64,000 nucleotides of DNA from contig VZDJ01000116.1 of assembly GCA_008694505.1 (NCBI GenBank), positions 18,589,716 to 18,653,715 of the forward strand, given 5' to 3'. The position numbers and the translations under genes were made by a program. Under the pieces are notes generated by a model. It did no database searches, was not told where the DNA came from, and saw nothing but the letters and a program-made list of their open reading frames with translations. Shown piece after piece: positions 25,782 through 38,520 of the stretch. The stretch is from Cyanoderma ruficeps. Taxonomy: Eukaryota > Chordata > Aves > Passeriformes > Timaliidae. The stretch's first letter is position 1. Each line of letters opens with the position of its first letter.

Positions 25782-28700
25782 GGCAGTCTTTAATTTCACG
25801 ACCACACACCTCCTCTCTCACAAGACCTAAGTTTTCTTCTGTATACACAGTGGGTGCACAAAGTGGGAATAATAAAGCTAGGCAGGAGACTGTCTATCTG
25901 GCAGCTGCTGATTCTGTAAGCTTAAATGTATCCTCGGAATATCACTTTATTCCTGCATCACCTCATACTTGGAGTAACACGGACTTTTAACAAGTGCCAT
26001 GAGGCCCAAGAACAAACCAGTTTAAATGCATCCAAACACTCTGGTGTCCCATTAGCCCACAGGCCTGCGCTGAGTGCACCAGAAGAGTCCACAGCCTAAT
26101 GGTTTGTAATAGTCAAGGATGTGGCTTGTACAGCCCCAGCTCCCGTGGGGCTTGGTGACACTGTGGAACATGGTCTTGGGGCAGGACAGCACCAGGCATC
26201 ACCAGGCAAAGAAACACTACAAGTCGCTGAGGGGATGCCTGGCAGGAGAATCCTGTCTTTCCTCTTCAGGAAAGGGGGATATATTGTACAAAGCCTCCCC
26301 AGTCACAGCAGATGCCAGCTGTCAGCAGCCACTGCCCTTGAGTGGTGATTTGTAAGCTCTAAGACTCTAAAACAAATCTCCTGATCATACCTTTCACCAC
26401 CAAGGAGAGGTGCTGCACATCTAGGCCTCGAGACCTTCCAGGGATGCCTTTGTGACCTTCCCACCACTGTGCCAGTGGCTCAGTCCAGAGCTGCCAGCTC
26501 TGCTGCTCCTTTGGAGCCAGACAGTAAGTGGCAGCTGCTGCAGGGACGAAAAGGAGGCAGGGAAATTGCTTTTAGCTCCCTTCCAAATCTGACAGAGAAC
26601 AGATTCATCTCTTGGTCTTACTCTCTGATCACTAAGCTTGAGTCTCATTTCCAGGTATGTCTGGGTGATGGATTGGCCTAAGGACACCAATTATTTCATG
26701 CAAAGAGCCTCAGCCAGAGACTAGGAAGAGACCAAACATACTATCAAAGGGATGATGGACAAATGCTAACTGACATTTAATCTGGAATTTCAAGCACCAT
26801 CACCACACTTCAGAATGCAGTACATGAAGCAAGCCATATGATAAATATTCTACAGTGGACAGCCTGAAGACTAATGGGAGCATTAAAAATACTCTAATGT
26901 CTCATCTGATTTATGTTTAAGAGACATGTGCTGCCTTGACTACAGAAGCTCCAGCTGTAGAGGTTCTGTCAGTTCTGTCTCCCAGGAGCAGGAAAGAGCT
27001 CCTGCTTCTGCCTTTTCATGTTGTTCTTGTTACTGGGCTGTTGATTTTCTGTTTTTTACCTGAAAACCTGGGAGGTACCTGGCTTCTATGTATTGCCAAG
27101 CAATTTGTTTAACCCAAGACCAACTTCTCAGAGGTACCTGGGAGATGAGGTCTGGCTCTTTGCAGTTACCCTGCATCAGTGGCATCAGTAAACAAAACCA
27201 AAGAATTTAGCCCTCATGCAGTTACAGGTTCTCTTTTTGAGATAAGAAGCTTCTTCCAGTGTAACTAAAACTATTTTACTGTTCAAGTACTTTTATGAAG
27301 GCTTTTAATTCTTACCATGTCTGTTTGAATTATTTTCATACACCAAATAAGCACAGGCCTGCAATCAAACATGACACGAATTCCCCTCAACCCATTTAAG
27401 TTGTGACATCCACCTCAGAGTCCTGCCAAAACTCTCAGGCACATGGCACACAATCTATCTCCAATATGGAGCATTTAAACATGCACTGCCACCTTGCAGT
27501 GTAAAATACACTAATCAAGAGCACAAGGAATAGAACAAAAAAGTTATTTTTCCCATGGAAATACATGTGATTGTCAATCAGATGGCAATCTGATAGCAGC
27601 CAGAAGGGAGGTGTGTTCCTTACAAAATAATACCTTACTTTTAAATGGGTATTTCAGTTTCCATGGATTGTTTCACCCATGATTTCCTGGAGTCAGAAAG
27701 TCAGTGCCAGGGTCCTAACACTGATGGCATTTGCTCCTGACAAAGAAAGGGGAGGGAAATGATTCATAGTGTTTCCACTGGTGGGAGGGGGAAGGACTTT
27801 TTTAATAAGTAGAAACTCGTGACAGAGTCAGAACTGTTGGCTGAACTTGTCTTGTCAAAGAGCCTCAGCTGATAAAGGCCTTTGCTAATCAGCAGGAATT
27901 ACTATGGAAGGTGACAAGAGGTGATGGAGACAGATGGGGCAGCCAGGAAAGCCACAAAAGCAATAACAATACTGCCCTGAGATGTGGGGGATGGTGGGGA
28001 CAGTGTCCTCCTGCCCTTGGATCCTGTTTTTAATGAGCATAAGCTGCAATGTTAAAGAAAATCATTGAGAAGCAATAAAGCATGGGGAGTAACATGGCTC
28101 GTATAAAAGAGTATCACCAGGAAGAGAAATCTTCCTCCACTAGAAGTGATAAACAGAATATGTCCTTAGATGAATTAGAAAGGGAAACCAAAGACAGGTA
28201 AGTGGCGAGGATGGATTCCCTTCCAAAAAGCTCCTACCTCTGAACCTGGCTGTTTTGCAGTGTCTGGAGGGGTGGTTATTATCCTCCAGGAACAACAGCA
28301 TCAGCTCCAGAGCAGCTTTGATAGTACACACTTTGTGAATTCAAGCATCAGGCACAGCTGGAAGGAGAAAAGCCATGAGCACTGACACTGAAATCCAGGA
28401 GTGACAGATGCAAGCCATGGGGTGCAAATCTCAAGCTATGTTTGTAGAATATTTTGCACAGGCCAAGAGCTACTTCATATTGCTCTGTGTCCTGCTGCTA
28501 TCACCCAAACAACCCATTGCTGCTGTTATCTCCCCTTCAGATGTCGCAGTTGCAAATCTCCCACCTCTCCAAAGCAAAGCAGGAATCATGGTGTAGGCAA
28601 ATTATACAGAGTTTGGTCTGGAAAGGGCAAGCAGAAGTTGCACAAAATTATGCTTTCAATTTTTTCACTGTGGGGCAGCTCCCTGCTGGTCTGTGAGCAC

Positions 28701-29959
28701 CAGCAAACCCAGAGATCCATCACCACTTCACTTAAAATAACTTTACCACCAGAGTACAGCAAAGTAAAGCATCTACCCCACACAAGAGGATCTCAGTGTA
28801 AGCACAAGTACCCAGAACCCTTAAAACTGAACTTCCCAGTCTGTGGGTGGTTGTAAAATGTTGGAAGTGTTGATTCAGTGGGTCAGCTCTTCAATTTCCA
28901 CAGTGAAATCAGTGCCTCCTTAAACTACACAGCTCAGCTTCTCCAAGGGGGAAAGTGAACTCGTGTGTAATTGCAGGTTGCAAGTGCTACATTATCCTGC
29001 AAACAGCCAAGAGCTCTTAATTGCAGAAAGCAGTCAGTGTGTCTGAGGGCAGAGGGAGGAGGGTGTTCACACCTGCAGCCGGCAACTGGCACACCCTCAC
29101 CTGGAGGAACCAGCACCACGATAATTCCGAGTCCCACAGAGACAAGAAGCCAAAAGAGGGTCAGGTTTTCAAAACACCTGAGAAACAATGCCTTAGGAAA
29201 CAGCAGGGCTTCCTCACACAGAGGGTGAGGAGTGTCCTGCTCTTTGCATAATCTTCACTATGCTGAGAACAAAAGGCACAGAAAACCAGGAAAGCCTATG
29301 CAGATCCTAAGCATCATCCTTCTCCCCTAAGATAAGAATCACATCCAGTGAACTCTTTGTCTCATTTTGTTGAACATCCTCCAAAAAGATCCATTTCCAA
29401 ATATCCAGGACCAGGTCATTTAATGTGCAAAACCACCAAAGCTTAAATAATGATCAAACTATCTTGACCCTGCACCAAACTGCTCAGAGAAACGTCAACC
29501 ACCACATCTCATTAAACACTTGGTTTTCCTCCTGTATCAGCTGGCACCACTGTCCTGCCTTCACCAAGGCTCCTAACCTGTGATTTCCAAATCATTAGGG
29601 CTCCACAGTCTGCAGAGCTCTGTTCCAGAGTACTTTTCACTCCTTGGGAAGTGTTGGAATGGTGTAAATCACTGTACATTGGCCCAACAAGTTTGGGAAG
29701 CAGCAGTTCCTGTGGGTATTGCACATTTACTGGTGTAAATGGTTGTTTCATCTGAGCTACTACAGTGCCTGACTCCCAAGCAGGACAAGGAAAGAGCCTC
29801 TAAAATGCCTTTGTGCCACCTTAACCATAAAAAATACTCTTCCTAAAGGGCAAGACCATGTACCTGCAGCTACACTAACAAAATTCTTCTGCTGCTCTTT
29901 CCAAACCCACATCAAGTGCCACCTTGCTCACTGGGGTCTGGTAAAGTCACCAGGTGCCT

Positions 29960-30060
29960 TCCTACTGACACTGAGTGGTAAGGACCTCCAGGAAAGGACC
30001 ATATGGTCCCACTTCAATCTTTTAAAGCAGGAACCTTAAGGAACAGAGCCTATTAAAACA
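29960..30060 (-). repeat. Possible CR1 LINE 3' fragment, antisense
   Basis: The plus strand has GGACCTCCAGGAAAGGACC followed by ATATGGTCCCACTTCAATC and AAAGCAGGAACC. It follows the order of the reversed CR1 3' region (gggacct, ggtcatctagtcca, ctcaaagcaggacc). Short and divergent. Confidence 0.35.
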
Positions 30061-33000
30061 TTTACACTGTCTTAGGAGACCTGTCATTCATGCAGGAGTT
30101 GATGTGACACTAAGCCTGAGACACTACCTCAGAGGCCCTGGGCCAGCACCAGCTTTGCCAACAGGGAGCCTCTGGGGTACATCCACTAGGATAAGAGACC
30201 CTACAGCAGGGTCACTGCAGGGGGATGGATGTGCACCACACCCCTGCCAAACTACACTGGAGAAGCACAGTAAGGTCCCAGCCACATCCTCTGGCATGAT
30301 GGGCAATAACACTGCTTGGGAGACTCCACCCTGAAGCTGGTTGAGAACAGAAGCTGTGAATAAAATAATATTTGCACTCATACCATGTAGGTCAAAGTTA
30401 TTATTACAGGGAGGTTGTTCATGCAATAACATGGTGCCACAGCGTGTGTTCTTACAGGAACATTGCAAGGGGAAATTGAGGGGTAGGGATGCAAAGGCGG
30501 CTTCACAAGGTCACAAAATGAGCACACACTAATGAAAGCCATAAAGCCAGTCCCTAGATCTCTCTGCTGATTACATGCAGAATGAAAATACATCTACCTT
30601 CCTATCCAGGGCCATAAAAATGTTCATGTTCACTTATTTTAATTGAAAACAAATTCTAAATTTCTGCCATGAAAGAGGCAAAACTCTCTCGAGTGGAAGA
30701 CCTCGATTAAGTTAGTTGCTAGTTTACACATGTCCCATATTGTGGGAAGTGAAATTCAGCAGTCAGATTGGCAGGGACTGTGCTCCACAGTGCAGCTGTG
30801 GTATTTGGAAGGCACCAGTTAACAGAGAAATTAATCAAAGGAACAACATGGCAGCAAATAAACTAGGTGTCTGTGCTTGTCAGAAGCTGGAACTCACGAG
30901 CTAGGATTTCAGAGAGCTGTAGCAAGAAATGAAATCCCTTGTGCTTCACAAAACAGAGCACTGTTCTTGTTTCCTAAATCAAAGTGCTCTCCTGGAGTCC
31001 TCCAGGTGAAACTGCTGACTAGTTTTAAGCTGAGTTTTCACTAGAAGACAACAGGTACAGAAGAAGCTGCTGAACAACAACCAGACCAAAACTGGCTGGC
31101 CCCTGAGTCGAGAAGCTCATCTGCAGACCAGGGCACCATCTCAAACCACAGACATCATCCTCTGGTTCCAGACACATCTCTTCAATACGTCTTACTTTTA
31201 AGTGTTATTAAGACAGTCTCTGGTAGGGATTTCCTCTCTGCCTGCTCTGATCCCTGATAAAGCTACTGCTGTTTCAAAGGCTCACAAGCATGCACTTTAA
31301 AGCAGGGATGACCAGTTTCTGTGTTTCAGAAGAGAGATAAGCACTTTTATTTCCAGCACACATTGGGACTCTGACTGGTGCAATCACCTTCACAACAACC
31401 TGTCTCAACTTAGAAGCCAGACCTGCACCCCTTGCTCTTCCTCCTCTGAGCCTGCAGTGCAATAATCCAGCTGGGACTTGTGCCTGCAGGTATTGACTGG
31501 ATCTGGCTAAGATGGGGATGATTTTCCCCATAGCAGCAGAGCACAGTGCTGTGCTTTGTATCTGTAGCTACAAGGGTGTTGATAACACCCCAATGTTTGG
31601 CTGCTCCAGAAGCAGCACTCACACAGCCTCACAGCTGTCTAACACTGCCACCATCACCACCAGAAGGCTGGAGTGGGCAAAATCTTGGGAGGGGACATAG
31701 CCAGGGCAGCTGACCCAAACAGACCAAAGGGATATTCCAAACATCTCAGCAATAAGAGCTGAGAGAAAGGAGGAGAAAGGAGAGGCATTCATTATTTATG
31801 ACACTTGTCCTACAGAGTGACCATTACACATAATGAAGCCCCACTTCCAGGGACGTGGCCAGACATGGCCTGCTGATGGGAAGTAGAGAATAAATCTTTC
31901 ATTTTCCTTTGCTTCCACATATGACCTTTGCTTTCACTTTATCAAACTGCCTTTATCTTGACCCACAAGTTGTTTTTTCCCCTCTTATTTCCCCCCTGCC
32001 TGTCCTGCTGAGAAGGAGAGTGATACAGCAGCTTTATGGGCACCCGATGTCCAGCCAAGGCCAACCCACCACATCACACTGGCTGATGAAACAGTCTTTG
32101 GGTCAGGTCAGTGGCCAGGCCACCCGGTAGCACCTTCTCTGTAGCTCTTGACCATGAAGCCACCTCTACTGCCCCTTCCAAGCTGAAGCATGAGAGGTAA
32201 CCCACTCCTGTGGCAGGCAGTGGACACGATGGTCCATGTGGGCACAAACAGCCTGCACCAACATGAGCCAGCGTGTGGTCACTCAGCTTCCCAGGGGCAG
32301 CAAAGCTCATTCACACTGCTCCACCTCGGCTGCACTACTCCCAGTGCTCACACCAGCACTTATCACAGCTCAGCCACTGCACAGGAACAGGGAAATGATT
32401 TTATAATTACTTATCTGATAACTAGCCTCCTTCACACCCAGCTCCTCCGTGTGGGAGCACGTCAGCTGCTTCCAGCTCAGGCCACTTAATGCAAACTAGA
32501 CTCAAGTGTGACTTGGCACCAGCAGTGCCTGCTGCTGCCAGAAGACAGTGGAGGACAATCTGAAAAATTCCTCTCAGTTCCTCCACGTGCAACTAGATGC
32601 AGTGTTAAGGCTTCAAGAGGACAGAGCTGCTGCCCTGGACCTCAGGATGCTGAGCATCCCCAGCTTTTCCTGGCTGCCTTCTCCTGGCAAGGTGTTTATG
32701 TGTGATCAAAGGAGAAAACAGATCTGTCAGATGTCAACAGCTTTGCCCACTGCAGAATAAAAAGCCTCTTTCAGAGATTAATGCTCTGAGCAATTACTCA
32801 CCCCATGGAAGGAAAAGTGTCTTTAGCCAAGGTGACACCAGGACCCTAAGACCATGAATGCTTTTGTTGCCCTTTCACAGTTTATATGGGCTGCTCACTT
32901 CCCAGGGAGAAGACAAAAAGGTGGACTGGAAACTAATGTTTTGCTATTTTTTTATTTTTAATGAGAATCACTGGGCCAGCAGCATAAAAACAACCCCAAC

Positions 33001-33779
33001 TTTATTGCTAAATTCAAGAAAAAACACTAACATAAATAGGCACAGAAGTCTGAATTAGGAATGTGAGCGGGTAATTACCCTTTTGGGCCCTGATTAATTG
33101 CATTTGAAGCCACAGAGACACTGAGCCGCCAAACGGGACTGACTGCTAACAAAATCCACCCCACAAACAAACCTGTCTTTCTCTCCCTGTGCCACCACAC
33201 AGGAATGGCAGCTCCCCAAATGCTGTCTACCTTTGTGTCCTGATGTGCAGTGCTATTCAGGTCTGGATGGAGTTACAAAGTCACACTGTTGGGTACCTCA
33301 GGTAACCCCTCTGAGGTGGTCCAGCCTGCAGACTTGTGGTTGCCCAGTAGAAGGTCAGGAATGGACAGATGCCATCTCCTCCACCTCTAGATGGAGGATG
33401 GCTATCTACGTGTTTAGCTGCAGCAATTCAAGAAGGCAGCTCCACTAGTAGTTATTACACACTAAAAAAGGATGGAAGATTTAACCCACTTTGTTGCAGT
33501 GGTGTAGGAGTGCTGCATTTGTTGGGCCAAAGATCTCTGCAATCCAGCTCCCTGTCTACAAGAGTGGACAGTAAAAGACATACAAGAAATTCAAGAACAA
33601 GGTACATGTAATGGGATCCTTCTCCTGATACACACCTTCTATTCCCACACAGCAGAGCTTAGACATTTTCAGAATTAGAAAATAACTTTTAGCAACCAAT
33701 GTTGGCTTCATCCTACAAAAACTGCTCTAGTGCATTTTTGAACCTACAGATTTTGTGGTCCCAGAGTCCTCTGGAAATT

Positions 33780-34420
33780 AATTTCATTATTTAATCACAC
33801 AGCTTGTGATTTCATACTTCCTTTTGTTCACTCTAAGCTTGCTTTTCAGATTTCACAGGCTGCACCTGGTTTTCGCATCCCGAGAAATAAAATTAATAAT
33901 GTTTTCCTCACTCTCAAATTTTTGGTGATTTCACAAACTTCTACTCTATCCCAACCATCACATTGTTTGAGACTGAAGACTTTTAGTGTATTTATTCCTG
34001 TCCTACAAAAACCAATTCACTTCTGTAATCACCTCTGTCATCCTTCTCAGCACCCTACTTTATTATGTATGCTTTCTGAGAGGCAACACAGACCTGCACA
34101 CAGTATTCATAATGTGGGGAAATCTTGGATTTCCACAGCTGAAGCTCTGGGTTTTCTTCCCCATTCTTTGCCTAATTCTTTTTAACACCACCTTTGGCTT
34201 TCTGACTGCCGCTGACTGTTGAGCTGCAGTTTTCATGGAAACACCCTCAGAGCCACTGAAATCAATCTCCTTCCTAGATTGCAATGGTTCTTCTCCCCCT
34301 GCCCTCTCCACTGCCTCATGCTTACCACCACCAAACTGCCTTTTTACCATGAGATTCTCCTCCAATATTTTTCAGTCAGCTCCAAATTTGAGTATCCTAA
34401 GTGAATTTCACAATCAGCCA
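33780..34420 (-). repeat. Ancient CR1-type LINE fragment, antisense
   Basis: The plus strand carries, in order, TCTGTCATCCTTCTCAGCACC (around 34035), GACCTGCACACAGTATTCAT with AATGTGGGG (34091-34118), TTCCCCATTCTTTGCCTAAT, and TTTCTGACTGCCGCTGACTG followed by TTGAGCTGCAG (34198-34228). This matches the reverse complement of the old amniote CR1 3' region as I remember it (gcacacagtattc, then actgccgctgcacattgag). The element therefore points the same way as the gene. It is heavily mutated and its frames are broken. The outer edges are approximate. Confidence 0.6.
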
Positions 34421-37400
34421 AGTTAGTTAGGTCACTAGCACCTCCTAGACCAGATGATTCATGAATCTTTGCTGGTAAATCTGTGTATCTTTTCAGATAG
34501 GAAGTTTTTAAGTCCCCATCCCCAGAAGATGCATTGTTTTTGAGGATGCATTTTTTAGAGAATGCATTGACACCTATTAGCTTTCAATCCTCTATTTTAA
34601 AAACATTTCCGTAACATTTTTTATTTCAAATGTCAGAAACCAAGGACTGTTGTTAATGTCCACAAATGCCAAAGTGTCCCTTCTTAAATGATGGCTCCAA
34701 ACTGTAAGAAAATAACCTTACAGCCTGTGTCAGTCAAACATCAAATAACAAGAAAGGCTGTTAATATAATTATCTTCTTATTGCTATTTTGGGAGGCACA
34801 GTAGGTTTTGATGGATCTGGAAGTAATAGGATCTCTTAAGTCATAATTTACAAGCACGTCTGTCTTGAACAATTTTCCACATGGGAAATTAATCACATTC
34901 TGCCTAATGGGAGGAAAAATATCCCTTTACAGTTTGAATTGGATTTGCCATGGTCAATTGGATGTGGGATTCTTCGTTACCCCTCCTCACAATCTGAGGT
35001 GTGGTGTTGCCATCCAAGATTCACTGCGCTAGATTCCACACATGAAGGTATTTCACTGGTGGGTGATACTTTGATGCAATGCCCACAATGACATAAGTCA
35101 AATATACCAGCGTGGTACAGCCAAAGAATGGGGTTGTGGCAGGTGTCAGGAATTGTAGACAAATACTGCAGAAACTACATCCCAGCAAATTTCAGTGGCA
35201 GCTGCTCTATAGTCCACACATACTTTGGTGTTGGTTCTGCGGAAAATAAACAACTGGGCCAGATTCAGGAAGCAGGCAGCACATATCCCTTCACCAGCCA
35301 ACACAGATCACCTGGACCCAAGTCAGGTGAATGACTCATTTGCCACTCAGGACTGCTCTCAGACTCAGCTCAAGCCACCATGAACTCACACTCTGATCTG
35401 AATGTGCGAAACAAGTTTCCAAGTCACAATTTTCCTAAAAGAGTCATGGTCCTCAGATGTGTACCTGTATCTCAGGTACAACAGGAGTGAATTTAGCTGA
35501 GGCAATGGTTGCATACTTGAAATCACGACACCAGAAGCTCCATTTGGTACAGAAGTGCAACACCTCTCAGCAAAGTCACTGCCCATCCAATGACAACCCT
35601 GGGCACAAGGTGCTGGGAGATGACACTGGATGCTGCAAAACACTCAGTGCTGGTGCAGTGCTGCAGTCCTGAATGACCCAGGACAAGGTGTCAATGGCAG
35701 CTCAAGGACTCACAGGTCTCATGTGTCATGTCGACACTTATTCCTGCAGGTAAACTCCTGCAGGACACCACAAGGAACTGAAGGTTCCCCATGTGCCAAG
35801 CTAATGACTCGTCTGCGAGCTGGCTGTTCTTTGTACCTCCACTGGCAGTCAAGAATGAGCTGTCCAGAAACTGGGGCTGGCCTTCCCTAAAGCTTTTACT
35901 GAAATCATTTGCCAAACTTCAGATTTAGATTTTAATCCCTTCCTGTCTCATCATCAAAAACCCATTGTGCAGAGCAGATGCCCTGGTGCCGATTCATCTC
36001 CACTTCTTGGAAAATCCCAACTTGTTTATGGCTCCAGTGGAAAAGGGGTGAGAAAGAGAGACTCGGAAAAGGTGATGGAAAATAAACCAGGAAACTAACA
36101 CATCAGCTGGCACTGAGATAAAGAAGGTGTTTCCAGGTAGCAGAAAAAGATCCGTGTCTCTGGAATTCCTTGACTTTGCCATTAAGAAGCAGAACACAGT
36201 GTTACTCAATATTTCTTTAAAGCTGAAAGACTAAAGGAAAACAGGATGGCTTAAAGTAAAAAAGGAGTAATCGTATGACTGGAAACTATGAGTGCCCCTA
36301 GCCCAGCACCCAAAGGAACTGAGTAATGTTCATTAGTCAGTGACTTTATTGGTACTTGGGACTTTCGACTTCTGAGCAAGATTTAGACCAAGAAGATATT
36401 CTGGGGTATGCTACTCTATTTATGTTTGGATGGAATTCAGCACAATATTTTTCCATGCTGATTCAGGCAGAACCAGCACTCACTTTTTCCCTGTGCAGGG
36501 TAAGAGTGGGTCCCCTTCTTGGGATCAACATGGTGGAAATGCCACTTCCCAACCAGCAGCGTGAGGGCAGAAGAGATAGCTGAAGAGGAGTGGTTCTCTT
36601 GCAAAGAATCAGAAGATATGTTCCAAAGTATTTATTCCCAGAATAGAAACCCACTGTCCCAGACACACTACAAACAAAACACAGTCCTCGAGATCAATTT
36701 GTTCACAACAAAAATGCTAGGTTCCACCGTGGCTTTTGAACAAGTTAATTAATAGCAGGGATGTGCCAAGCACCTGAACTAACACTGGGCACCTGTGCAA
36801 AACAAAGTTCAGGTCATACCTCAAAATTACCTGGCTGCAAGAAATACAGAGCATCAAAGGCTCCCTGTTCAGCAGCTTGGTGATGCTATACTTGCCACAG
36901 CAATGGTGGGCCAGATTCAACTGCCACTACAATCCTGTGATTGCAGGGATGGGTATGGATAGAGAAGGACTGTGGGACCAGTGAAGACCAGCAGAGAAAT
37001 TTCCCAGGCATCCAAAAGCCCACAGGATGCAGCAGAACCTTCCACTGCACTCATCCGCAAGACAGACAAAAGAGTATTTCCTGCTGAGTTACATAAAACC
37101 ATGTGGCTGTAAATGGATTTGAAAGATTTGGCTTTTTCCTTTTAGACAGACGAGAAGGAGGAAATAAAAGTATTTCTTGCAACTGCTACAATGATTGCCC
37201 TGTGACACAAGGCTTTCTGAATGCAGTATTCATACATGTACACTTGAAAGAGCACATGCAGCTGAGGGACTGGTGTTGTTGTGACACAAATTACACAGGA
37301 GCCACTTACAAATCAGAGTGGTGTTGTCCAGAAATCATGAAGTTTTGATTAAAAGCCAGAAGCAGCTTAGAAAAAAAATTACATTTTGACAAGTTTCTAC

Positions 37401-37519
37401 TACTGGGTAGACTAAAACTCCTCTTTTTGAGCCTGATCTTACAACAGAGCAGTGACCCTTCACGTCCAGTTGCTATGCACTCTGAATTAATCTTCATCAC
37501 AATCTTTTCATCATGTGGC

Positions 37520-37735
37520 TCCAAAGAATCAAATCACAGAAACACAGCATGGGAACTCAAGAGACCAGCAAATCCATTACCTTGATTCATGGTACAATCA
37601 CCTCTAGCTATGGCACTACTGGGGAAGTCTGTTTAACCTGTAGTTACAGACCTCCAAAGAGGAGAGTCCTCACCTCCTCAGGCCATCCAAAATCACTTTT
37701 CCAAAGCCCTATGACAAAGAAGGAGGATGCACATT
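37520..37735 (-). repeat. CR1 LINE 3' end, antisense, eroded
   Basis: The plus strand starts with AGAATCAAATCACAGAAACA, continues with a CTCAAGAGACC block, then TCTGTTTAACCTGTAGTTAC and AGACCTCCAAAGAGGAGAG, and ends near CTCACCTCCTCAGGCCATCC. These are the landmarks of a reversed CR1 3' end (agaatcatagaa, tgtctaacctgttcttaaa, acctccagtgatggag, cacctccctaggcaacc). Overlapping short open frames here are repeat-derived and should not be called genes. Confidence 0.6.
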
Positions 37736-38400
37736 CAGTACATTGAGGACATGAAGAAAAGTTTAGGTCTTACTTACCACCTAATTTTTTATGCTATTTA
37801 TCCAGAAGAAGTACCGGATGCATCTTTTTCACAGGTGTTTGTCTTGTTCAGGAGTCAGATTATTAAAATAATTTTTTTCTGGATGTCTCTATTTTCCACT
37901 TTGCTTATTTTAGCTAAAATTTTATAAATTTTTGTTCATGTGCCAAGAGGGAAAAACAGGTGCATTTCAGATACTGTGCCAGAGATTAATTTAATAAATA
38001 TTACTTGAAAAAGAGGGCACTGACATGAGTTTTTTGGAAATACAAAAACAAAGAGTTTAACAAATTTCTGATAATTTGAGGATATACAGAGCATTTTATT
38101 TTTAATGACAAGCAGATCAGTCTCCTGCAGTCAGATCCTGAGACTGCCTGGGAGTGATTCAGGAGAGTCACTTCTGAGTCAGCTCAACCAGTCAGATTGC
38201 TTTAGATCATCTCATAACCCCCAGGAAACCTGCATCAGTAACGAACCACAGCATAAACCCAGAGCCCCCAACAAACCCCAGGAATTGCAAATGGGGAAAG
38301 GAAAAAAAATTTCTTGGCCCTTTCCAGACATTCCATTAGGGAAACACTGCAGAAAGGGAAGCATGTATTTCTAAATGGAAAAGCTATTTATGAGAACAGA

Positions 38401-38520
38401 GTCTGGCCCCAGGACTCGTACGGATCAGAACCAAACGGAGTGACATCGGAACCGGCGTCTCCTTGCTGCGAGTGAGAAACCAGCCCGGCTGTGCCACGGG
38501 ATTAGAAACACACGGAGCAT
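38401..38520. other. Small CpG-rich patch
   Basis: I count ten CpG in 120 bases, against very few in the surrounding kilobases. The GC content is only moderate, so it falls short of a CpG island. No exon or known site is recognised in it. Confidence 0.35.
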
